Shown: piece after piece, positions 13,936 through 23,192 of the stretch | How the letters are laid out: each line of letters starts with the position of its first letter | How positions within the stretch are numbered: position 1 is the stretch's first letter | From: Rhyacophila brunnea | Lineage: Eukaryota; Arthropoda; Insecta; Trichoptera; Rhyacophilidae | Assembly: GCA_022495005.1 (NCBI GenBank) | Contig: JAGYXB010000051.1 | Coordinates: 1-64,000 of the forward strand | Direction: 5' to 3' | DNA length: 64,000 nucleotides | The notes under the pieces: generated by a model | Seen by the model: the letters and a program-made list of their open reading frames with translations, nothing else | What the model was told of the DNA's origin: nothing | Databases searched by the model: none | Position numbers and translations under genes: made by a program

Positions 13936-14412
13936 TTATCGAAACTGCTACCCAAGCTCTTCAAGAGACTGAAAACATACGGAATTGCATTTTCAAAATT
14001 ATACTGCATGAAACCTCAGACGGACAGTGCTGCATTCATGCATAGTCGTCGAAAAGAAGTGCTGCAGAAGATAAGAGATAAACATAGGGCATTAATCTGC
14101 GAAGTGGAGACAGCCTTGAATGATTTCGACACCAACAACAACACAAAAGCGCATTTCCACATCGATTGTCATGACCATCCCGATCTGACAACTGTCGTTA
14201 CGAGGGACCTGAGCGTGTTTTTAGAATACATCAATTTCTTGAAAGATTGGCAGAAGATCTTGAGACAAGTTGATAGCATTGGAAAAAATAGAAGTATCGA
14301 AAAAAAAAGCCTACCGAGAAGGAATCGCAACAGAAATGGAACTACTAGAAATCCTCGCAAGAAGAATTTAAAACAACGGAGAAGGCAGAGACCGCTTAAA
14401 CATGTCAATTAA
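13936..14412 (+). CDS. Secreted glycoprotein, exon 2 (helical domain and basic tail)
   Basis: This exon encodes residues 130-287 and the TAA-type stop. It opens directly after a strong acceptor and continues the frame of exon 1. Residues 130-152 (LSKLLPKLFKRLKTYGIAF onward), about 163-193 and 217-243 look like amphipathic helices. Cysteines are C153, C184 and C207, giving four in the whole protein. Further sequons are N197, N247 and N263. Residues 244-287 are extremely rich in Arg, Lys and Asn, suggesting binding to heparan sulfate or matrix. The helical, matrix-binding, glycosylated design is known of the Drosophila Unpaired ligands, although those are about 400 residues long and this is shorter. 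Alternatives are a lineage-specific growth factor or a secreted effector. The gene model rests on splice phase and coding texture, not on homology. Confidence 0.65.
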   Translation, partial: LSKLLPKLFKRLKTYGIAFSKLYCMKPQTDSAAFMHSRRKEVLQKIRDKHRALICEVETALNDFDTNNNTKAHFHIDCHDHPDLTTVVTRDLSVFLEYINFLKDWQKILRQVDSIGKNRSIEKKSLPRRNRNRNGTTRNPRKKNLKQRRRQRPLKHVN

Positions 14413-16062
14413 GTTAAAAGCAAATTTTAGTAATCAATATTCTTATAAAATTTTGGGTACACGTATCTGTGATATTATAATAAGGTAGATAGATCTAACT
14501 GTATTAATACTAGGTATTAGTTCTCTTGACTGTGTTTAGCCCATGTTGATGTAATCGATTGAAGCAAAATAGCTGTCAACAATGACTTGAACTTAAAGTT
14601 CCTGTGAGTTAAATCTAAATTATTAAAATTTGTGTCAACAAATTGAATGTTTTGTATCAGTGTGATACGTTGAGAAAGTTCACTTAAAAATGTGTAAGGA
14701 TACGTTTGTTTATCTTTTTTTATAAATCGAGAATAATTTTTGGAAATGTGAAAATTATAATAAAAAAATGTTATTGATTCTTAAAAAAAAAGAAAGAAAA
14801 TAATACAAATACGTTTATATTGCTATTGCAATTTTGACTGTGTAAATGTAGGCATAAAATATTTGTGATAAATTTTATTTATTTTTTTAAATGATTTTAT
14901 AACGTAAAGTTGTTTAAGAAATTTTTTAGGCAGTTAAAATTGTTGAATTTTGATAATATGCCTCAAATATATTTTACAAATGTGGATAGTTGAAATTTTT
15001 ATAGAACAAACGTGGTAATTTTGAACACTATATTCAAATTGTTGATTAAAGATATTATATCATTACCTACCTACAATTCAATTTAACCTAAAAAATAATA
15101 ATATTTTGTCTAATATCTACACTACAATATTAGTGATTTATGAACCTATTTTTGTTCTAGGATTTTTCTAATTGCATTTAAAAATATGTAAACAAAAATA
15201 TCTCATAAATTAATCTGAAATCTTTCATATTTAAGGTGTTAATTATAAGTAACTTAATTTTTCTTTTCTTTTAAAATGAATGACGACAAAAATTGATTAT
15301 ACATAATATTATATTATATTGTTTTGAAAACATGCCGTGCCATACGTTTAAATGACGAAATGAACAATATAGTTAAACTCGAATAAAATTGACAGCGAGT
15401 AATTTATCAAACATTTTGATATTCACTCTTTTGTTTATTAATTAAACTAGTTTTTTTGGTCCATTTAAAAACTTCAATATATTTGAAACAAATCTGTTTA
15501 TCACCACAGTTCCTTGCTGTCAAATTTGTTTAAAATTTCAGATTAAATTTTTAATTCTACATTTTATTTTACAAAAACCATTATTACACATAGGCATATC
15601 TATTATTTAAATAATATATACGTACTTATTTTACAGTAATGAAAAACAAATGGTATATCGTAAGTAGATGAAAATTTTATAATTATAAAATTTCAAGACC
15701 TGTTTTGTGCTTGAAGATGACTTGAAACCAGTATTTTTGATAATGAAATTATCATACTTTTCTATATATTTATCTATATGGAAACTGACTTTAGGTAGCT
15801 AAATATTCATAATGTAATCTTAAGAAATCATTTCTCGCTTTTTCATCGATTTATTTATTATTCATTTATCCAATCGATCACTCCTCAAAATATTTATGAA
15901 TAGCTTTATATCGATTTTATACTTTTGTACAGAAATAATATTATTTCAAAATGAGAAAAATCGTTTATTTTTTATTTGATTCCCATGAATACTCCCACTG
16001 TATCCTCCCTATATTTTTTCCTAACACGTTCTTTTCGAGCATATTAAATCACATAGTCCAGA
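14413..16062 (+). other. Probable 3' UTR and AT-rich intergenic DNA
   Basis: The sequence after the stop is very AT-rich. An AATAAA hexamer with coding-strand orientation occurs near 15381, about 970 bases past the stop, and could end the transcript. No other gene or repeat is recognised up to the hAT element. Confidence 0.35.
14875..14883 (+). promoter_or_regulatory. AU-rich element nonamer in the likely 3' UTR
   Basis: The nonamer TTATTTATT lies about 460 bases past the stop codon. This motif is the core of class II AU-rich elements, which shorten the life of cytokine mRNAs. The local sequence is AT-rich, so a chance match is quite possible. Confidence 0.25.
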
Positions 16063-16070
16063 CTCTAGCG

Positions 16071-16654
16071 CAGTGGTTCTTACGTGAAACTTAGCCATGG
16101 CCGCACAATTGACGTTGACGGTTCTATGAGAACGTCTGGTTGAATTTCACTTTTATTGTGATTGAAAAGAATAAAGCTAAATTGTATTTACTAAACAAAT
16201 GGATCAATTTATATATAAAAAAAAGTTCATTTAATTTATTTTAGTACATATCTATTTATTTAAAAATAATGGAAATGGAAATTCCTCAATACTCCTTTTT
16301 TCTAATGCGAGCCGAATGGCTGCTTCTAAGTTTACATCTGTCAACTGGCTTCGATTTGTTTTTTATGAAGTGCATTACACTGAACGATCTTTCACAGTAA
16401 AATCGACAATATTAATAAAGCAGTTGTTGCCAATTCTTTGAATTGACTTGATTCTTGGTCACCGTATAACTTCGACCAAAAATTTTCAACCGTGGTGTTA
16501 TTAAAATGGGTTTTAAGTACTTGGTCATGTATCATAACTCATTTCCAATAACGCATATTTGACGTTAGCCCAGTTAATTAAATTAAATAAAATACTGAAA
16601 ATGATGTTGGTGGCCGCATCAAAATACTCTGGTGGCCGCACATGAGAACCACTG
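16071..16654 (-). mobile_element. hAT transposon relic with transposase C-terminus
   Basis: The 584-base element starts cagtggttct and ends agaaccactg, the classic hAT-type terminus. It is flanked by a perfect 8-bp target duplication, CTCTAGCG (16063-16070 and 16655-16662). On the minus strand around 16310-16440 the translation reads CERSFSV then, after a frameshift, LTDVNLEAAIRLALEKR. These are the conserved hAT dimerisation-domain motifs seen in ZBED/GTF2IRD2-like transposases. The copy is internally deleted and frameshifted, so it cannot encode an active enzyme. Confidence 0.85.
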
Positions 16655-16660
16655 CTCTAG

Positions 16661-16715
16661 CGGCTAGCCAAATCAATGGATGAAAATCAGTGACGTCCAT
16701 TGATTTGGCTAGCCG
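16661..16715. repeat. Perfect 20-bp inverted repeat
   Basis: The arm cggctagccaaatcaatgga (16661-16680) is repeated as its exact reverse complement at 16696-16715, around a 15-base loop. The hAT element beside it inserted at the outer edge of the left arm, so the hairpin predates the insertion. It is probably the core of an older foldback transposon, with weaker complementarity extending outward. Confidence 0.75.
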
Positions 16716-17185
16716 TCTTTAAGCAGACTTAGAGCATCGTTGGTCTAGCTAGACTAATTACCTACTAGTAAGTTATTCAAAGTATACCTGTACTTCTGTA
16801 TTGCTATGTGTTGCATCTGACCAAAGTCTCTGATTTTCAGTTATGAAAATTGACGTTTCTGTCTATTCATAGAGGTAGATACACTGGCATAACAGTAATA
16901 TTGACATTTGATATAAAAATCTAATCTACAGCGATGCTATAAGGACAATCTACACAATATATACTGAAGAGAGACGCAAGGCGTAGTGATAGACCAACAA
17001 TAATTAAGCTATTAATTAACTAGTTAATTCGCAGTTACATTATATTATAGCATTCACGTGGCTGAGCTATTGGGGTAGCCATGTCAAAAGCCTTTCATTT
17101 TTAGATTGAAATTATCTGATTTTTTAGGTAGGTACCTACTTACCTATAATTGACATACAAGTATTTCCACGAAACTTACCCTCAA

Positions 17186-17474
17186 ACAGTGGTGGTTTTA
17201 GTTAGGTACGAAGACGTCTGTGGCACTGACAAGTTTGAAGGCACCCTTATGATTTTTTTAAAAACAATAATTACCTATTTTGTCAGGATTTTTTATGTTT
17301 CAATTATTAATTTAAAACGAATATATCAATACTTTTTAATCAACCTGTTTCATGGAAAACAGCTACTGCTCTTAAAAATGGTAATATCTTCAATTGTTCC
17401 TTCATTGTCTGCCCTTTATAATATGCCGCTCTTGTGCAACGCATGACTTGTCTATTCTCACGGACGTCGTTGAT
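17186..17474 (+). repeat. Diverged copy of a hAT-type MITE
   Basis: The segment opens with cagtggtggttttag and contains ccctttataatatgccgct followed by cgcatgact and ggacgtcgttg. The same series of blocks occurs near 34905-34987 and 39595-39705, and the terminal ggacgtcactg is shared with the complete element at 22117-22472. Short open frames here at 17150-17446 and 17394-17594 are not considered genes. Confidence 0.45.
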
Positions 17475-17684
17475 GAAAACAGTATAAAAGTACTTACAGA
17501 ATTTCATATTCATCTTTATTTATTAGTAAGTATATTATATTATAATAATACAAATATTATAATATCTACACACGTTCATTTGGTAGGTACATAAACAGAA
17601 TGTTTCAAAAATCATTATTCATTGAGATCATAATACCTATATGAAGAAATAAAACGATGCTGTCATGGTGTTTTTCATTTTCAT

Positions 17685-17935
17685 ATATGTGTCGCTAGAT
17701 TTCAAAATCAGTCCACCTTTAGGTATTTTTGACTTTTTTGTGAATTTCTGAAGAACTACTGCTTTCTAACATTTCTGCATTATCATAATGTGGAACTTAT
17801 TAATTTTAAATATTCTATACTCGAAATAATATAAACTTTCACCCTTGTGACTGTGTATTTGAGAAAACAAAAAGCTGTTTTTCTCCTATTCATTTATTAT
17901 GGACTTGGCTGATTTTGAAATCTAGCGACACATAT
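17685..17935. mobile_element. MITE family A, copy 2
   Basis: This is a 251-base copy of the inverted-repeat element found in the intron at 12027-12283, in opposite orientation. Its two ends are better preserved: atatgtgtcgctagatttc at the left, with its reverse complement at the right. It is non-coding. Confidence 0.85.
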
Positions 17936-19171
17936 GGTGTGGAACAGTGGTGAAGGGTGTCGGCAGACTATCGCTGAATGTGTTCTGGATAGATAGATCT
18001 CATAATCAATGGCTCGATTGTACCTATTGAGAGATCCTAAAAAAGGTAGTATTTTTGTTTGAATACAAGATAATAAGAAATATGACATTCAATATAAAAG
18101 GGTAATTTGAGTAACCCCCACGATAACGGTGGTGAACAAGTAACACGCGTACCACCTGTGGCACAGGCGGAATTCTGCAGACGGCTGAACGATTCGTATA
18201 ATATAAGTGAAATCATCAATGAAAAAAACCCGGGTTCTGGTTGAAACTCAACAGAACGCAAAATGGTTCGGAATTTTACAGGACACCGATCGAATTTGTA
18301 TATCAGTCAGGCTATGAATAATATGGCACCTGTGTAAAAATTGGAAGTTTTTGAAAGGTAAAATGTCAGAAGCCTGAATTACCTAAGTAATTATTTGAGA
18401 AATAAAAAATGAGATGAGAAAAGAAAAGCTAAAAAAACCGGTACAAGTCGGCTTACAGGAAGCCAGAATTACCTAACCGATTTTTTTGTAACGGTACATG
18501 TTCAAACACGCGCGTTAACATCATTTTACTCCCTACTTCAATTATAGTTTGTCAATTTATGGCTACGGCCGTATGTTGTAGCTTAACAACTGGGGAATGC
18601 CAAAAGAAATGGCGTATTTCAAAAAAACACTACCTTATTCTTAGGTCAATAATTATTATAAAGCAATCAATATTCGTAGGATGTTTATCACACTAGAATG
18701 GTCAAAGACAAAGCTTATAATTATTATCTTTAGAATTATCTTCAAATTTGTTAATCTCGCCCATTTTTTGAATAATAAAATGCCTAATTCTTGTCAAATT
18801 TGGGATCACAGAGATTATCAAAATACGTTTTATCGTAAATATTTCACTGTAATAATGTCGACGTAAATTATACTGATGGTTTTATAAATGCGGTTAAAAA
18901 TTAATAAATGTGACAAATCTTAATACCACTGCACATTTATGTACTGAAATATGACTATATTCTAAAACATTAGAGCGAGAGGTTTAAAAGAATACTATTT
19001 TATGTAATAAAAATACTTTATGCAGTCATCAAATGTTTAAATTAAATATAAAGGATAATAAGGCTTCAAAATTATATAAATAGATTATCTACAACGTTTA
19101 AGGAATGTCCAGGATCATGCTTTGAAAATAGAACAAACGCTCCATTTTGACCTGCGTTGAGCATGCCCCCC
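17936..19171. other. Intergenic DNA with unassigned repeat fragments
   Basis: No gene is supported. A moderately G+C-rich patch lies at 18100-18310. The string gaattacctaa follows related gaagcc/aagcca strings at about 18367-18385 and 18459-18477. The stretch ggcttacaggaagcc near 18451 is nearly complementary to ggcttcctgtaaacc near 19236. These may be parts of the foldback family described at 19172 and 36188. Confidence 0.35.
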
Positions 19172-19253
19172 CTTAACCTAGCCTAGCCTACTAAATAATC
19201 CAGTATATCGGATATTTTAAAATTAGTTTGCTGTTGGCTTCCTGTAAACCGAC
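19172..19253. repeat. Half copy of the telomere-like foldback element
   Basis: The sequence runs from a degenerate AACCT tract (aacctagcctagcctact) into aaataatccagtatatcgg and on to a block ending ctgtaaaccgac. This matches the right half of the foldback at 36188-36381, in the same order. The left arm is absent or strongly diverged. Confidence 0.65.
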
Positions 19254-22035
19254 AAAAGAACCAAAAAACCTTTAATTTTGTTAGGGAAAAAAGTGTTCGT
19301 CCGCATGAAAAATAAAAAGAAAAATTAAAAAAAAGTGTAAAAAAAATTGGAAGAAAAACTGCACGGATGAAAATAATATTTTTTTTTAGCACGTAAGGCA
19401 TAAAGTCCACTAAAGCGGGCTTGCGGGGCGCTCGCGCATATTCTATGTAAATCATCGAAAATACAACGTAATCAAATACGCCAGCGCACACTGGATTTGA
19501 CGACGTATTGTGCCCGCCCGCCTCATGAGTCATCGTTGTGTGGCTTCTCAGCGGCACGAATTAACGAAAATACAACGTAGTCCATTCATTGAACACGGCA
19601 AACAAAATCACGCTCCTGGAATGTCGTTTATAGATGGGCGAGAAGGCATTATTTAATAACAGTGAACTCTTTGTTTAGTTATTGCGTGTCCGATATTTCG
19701 CTGGTAGAATGATGTCATCGTGAATATTAATTACAAGCCCCGAGAAATTTAATAATATTTTTATTGCTTTGTTATGAGAGACGCTGATAATAATAATTAT
19801 TTTGTGCTTCTTGAGCCCCTTATTACAAAGGTGAAGGGTAATGCGCGGGTGGGAGGGGGCCTACTTCGTAGAGAGCACACCGAGCGCCGCTTTGGTGGGC
19901 TTTATGCCTAAGAATAAAACCTGTGTGACGAAGTATTTACGAATAACAGAATAGGATTCGGGCCATTCAAAATATTTAGTTATTATTCGTATGGATGCAA
20001 AAAAATATTGATATGTTTCCCAATTGTACCTACATACCTAAAATTAATTAATATAATGCATGCAAAAATTAGTTGCGAAACACAATACTTCCTAACACCG
20101 ATATCAATAGTAATGTACGTAGGCTAACAAATTGTTTGGGAGAACGTAAGAAATAAATATCTCACTGCAAAATTATATCGATGCAATGTATCTTTTGTTC
20201 AGATACAATAGTGGTATCAATCATGGACCCACATACTGTAACGGGCCCCTAGGCTAGGATCTTTGGCGCCCCCCCTACCTATCGCTAAGGATAAAGGCAG
20301 TGTGACGCTCTACACTAGCATTTTTCCAAATGGTGTACGCGGTAAAATTAATGTGTATATTTAGTGTGTTTTTGTATATTTTAATAAATCCATTTGAATT
20401 ATGGAGTAGTCGAGTATTGATACACGATTAAAAATTGTATTGTACAACCAAACCACATAATTTAAAATGTTAATATTATTGAAGAAAATACGCGAGCGAC
20501 TTATTTTTACTAGTAAAACAAGTTTGTGATGCGTGTTTATCTCACTTATCTGGTCGACTCGTCTCGCCGGGCCCCACCTGAGCCCGGGTCCCCAGGCTAG
20601 AGCCCTGTCAGCCCCCCCTTGTGGGGGGCATGGTATCAATATTTTCAATCGATGTACGACGACATAAAATAATATCAAAAGATATTTCTTATTTTACCTA
20701 CTTACTTAGTAATTAAATTATAAATTTATTTTTAAAATCATAATAAGGTTTAATTTCCATGTTATCGGGAATATATTGTATTGTCATTTTATCAAATTAA
20801 TACCGAATGGGCCCAGGAATTCAATTACGTACCTAACGGCTTGAACAAATTATTTTTTAATAATAAAATAATATTATTTAATTCTAGCTAGTGACATCTG
20901 TTAATATAAATATAAAACATTATTATCAACATTTCACAATTTTGTAATCGTTAATTGTCTTTGCTATGGTATAAAAGATGTCGCAACAAAGACTATTTTA
21001 TTTAAAAAATCATAATAATAAAAAAAATGTTTTATTTTAGTAATGATACTATATTAAGCAAAAATATAGTTAATACAATAAACAGATTTTTTAATCGATT
21101 TTCATTATTTCCTAATAATATTATAATAAAAATAATATAATTATTTCAATACCCACTCTAAAATTAATATTGGTATTATTTAATAGATGGCAATACTATG
21201 TTAATTTTTATTTATTAATTAATTTTTAATTATTAAAGTATAAGTTAAAATGTGTTCCCAATCAAATCCCAATTAGTTTTAAGGTGTGTCGCAGGCTCAA
21301 CAACACTTGAAATTACCTACATACCGTGATCTTAATATTTTTTGTGGTAAAATAGTGAACGTCTTAGCTATAATAATAGACCAGGCCTCCCGAATCGGCA
21401 GGGACCTGTAAAATAAACAAATTTATTGTCTACGAGAACAATTATTTTTATAGGTTGCTACGATTTTAAATAATCAGGACTGTGTGTTGATCGTGTTTTT
21501 ACTTCTTGTAGTGAGTGTCGATAGTTGTGTCTGAGGGGCGCCTCATATTATGAAAACTCGACACGACAATTTTAGTCGCTGCGTTTTTATTAGCAGTCAA
21601 AAACACATGTAGCTTAATGTACCTACTGATGCACACAGCGTTGATACGGCATTGCTGCTTGGAAAAATATATATTGGCACGTATTCAAATGCATTCAATT
21701 TATTTTTTAACACATTGTGGACATTACAAATTATAAGTTTAAAACGTTCACAACATTAAATGAAAAATTATTATAAAGGAGAAGAAAAAAGTAATGAAAG
21801 CGATAAAAATAAAAATATAAAAAGAGAACATAAAATAAACACACAAAAGCAGTGAAAATACAATTATACATCTATAGTAGGTAGGTAGTTCATAGAAGTA
21901 CACTGAGTTTGATAAGGAGACCCTATTTTAAGTATATATAAAATAACGTCCACCTAAACTCACTCTCACACAAGTGGAATATATCAACACCCGAAGCAAT
22001 TTCGTTGAGCAAAGTTATCGCCCTCCCAATTGGTA
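19254..22035. other. Intergenic DNA with short GC-rich repeat fragments
   Basis: No gene is supported. The string cccctaggctag at 20240-20260 recurs with one change near 20586-20602 and again near 27837-27852, always beside GC-rich sequence, so it marks a dispersed repeat. A short hairpin of C and G runs (gccccccc then ggggggc) lies around 20611-20630. A frame at 20361-20678 on the minus strand spans this repeat and is not considered a gene. The remaining DNA to 22035 is AT-rich. Confidence 0.4.
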
Positions 22036-22108
22036 TTACCAGTGGCAGGTTAGTTCTGCACCTTGCGAGAATAAACAACTGATGCTCTCTAGTTGGAAGT
22101 GTTCAGCA
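22036..22108. repeat. Direct repeat, left copy
   Basis: The block containing ggcaggttagttctgcacct, followed by gagaataaacaactgatg, is repeated in the same orientation at about 25742-25820. The two copies lie on either side of the Jockey-like pseudogene. The nature of the repeat is unknown. Confidence 0.6.
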
Positions 22109-22116
22109 TGCATGCA

Positions 22117-22472
22117 CAGTGACGTCCCTAGACAAAATGCCGCCACATTTTTTATACAATATTTTTTATCATCCGTGCTCGTGTCGTTTCTGGTCACCAA
22201 ATACGTCGAAGGGCGACGGAAGTAAACTAGACATCGCGAACCCGACAAAAAATACAGTCCTGTTAAACCTTTTATGTTAATTAATACATTTTGTTTCCAA
22301 CCAGTGAGCTGATTTTTTTAAAGGAAAGATATCTTTGTTATTAGGTAAGTACACAGCTTAGGGAGCTATTTCTATATAGCTATATCAAATGATTCTCTTC
22401 GATTTTCCGCCCTTAGAGTAACTGCCGCCCCCAAGCGAAGCTCAATCAGCCTACCCCCACGGGACGTCACTG
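22117..22472. mobile_element. hAT-type MITE with near-perfect target duplication
   Basis: The element begins CAGTGACGTCCC and ends GGGACGTCACTG, exact 12-bp terminal inverted repeats. It is flanked by TGCATGCA (22109-22116) and TGCATGTA (22473-22480), an 8-bp target duplication with one change. The length is 356 bases with no transposase. A short open frame crossing its left end is coincidental. The terminal sequence recurs at 34976-34987 and in worn form near 39697-39705. Confidence 0.85.
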
Positions 22473-22736
22473 TGCATGTAGCTGAATCCGTAATTCTAAT
22501 AGTTGCCGCCAAACCACACAAAATCCATACTATTCTAACGCGCGCGGTGCTTTCAGTTCATACGGTCGCCGATACCACCCACGCCGGCCTGTCAGATCGC
22601 ATATTACACGAAAATTAAAATAGATGCTACGATTTTTTGATTAATGTATTGCCTTTATACCTATAGATGGAGTCCCGGGGCTAGGCCTCCTATCTCCTTC
22701 ATCTGTAGTTGTTGACTGTTGATAGGCTTTGGCAGG

Positions 22737-22772
22737 GTGCGTGCCCTTGTAATTACATACAAGGGCACGCAC
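22737..22772. repeat. Perfect 15-bp hairpin
   Basis: The arm gtgcgtgcccttgta (22737-22751) is followed after six bases by its exact reverse complement (22758-22772). Function is unknown; it may be the centre of a small foldback element. Confidence 0.75.
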
Positions 22773-22863
22773 GGTTTTACATACTCACATACAAACATTA
22801 TATTACAGTTAATAAAAAAATACAAACATTTTATCATTATGACAGTTTAATAAAGAAAAAGAC

Positions 22864-22895
22864 AGTGATGTGACCCAGCTTCAGGTCACATCACT
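22864..22895. repeat. Perfect 12-bp hairpin
   Basis: The arm agtgatgtgacc (22864-22875) and its exact reverse complement (22884-22895) enclose eight bases. It lies just beyond the 3' side of the minus-strand Jockey-like element and could belong to its 3' untranslated region or to an unrelated small element. Confidence 0.7.
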
Positions 22896-23192
22896 GGTCG
22901 GGTGGATACCGGTGAAGATCTCTGCTGTGACATTGATATTCCAATTTTCCCACCCCGCCGAGCAGTATTTAATCTTTTATACTTGTATCCCCTATGTCGT
23001 GATATGTATTTAAATTTTTTAATACTGGGGAGGAAGGTTCCCTCCGCCTGCACTTACGTCAGGCGGCGGGGTGCCCTTCATCTTTTATTATCCTCGGGGG
23101 GAGGTCAGGTATCAATGTCTTTTCTTGTTGCGCTGAAAATAACAGGTTAGTCGCTTGGATGATAGGGAGTCTGTGATGAGGATGTGAATGAA

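Larger units (their letters stand above)
22473..23192. other. Non-coding stretch with hairpins beside the Jockey-like element
   Basis: This stretch holds two perfect inverted repeats, described separately. Towards 23000-23190 it has moderately GC-rich DNA that probably is the 3' untranslated region of the minus-strand Jockey-like element. I could not fix the exact 3' end of that element. Confidence 0.4.
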
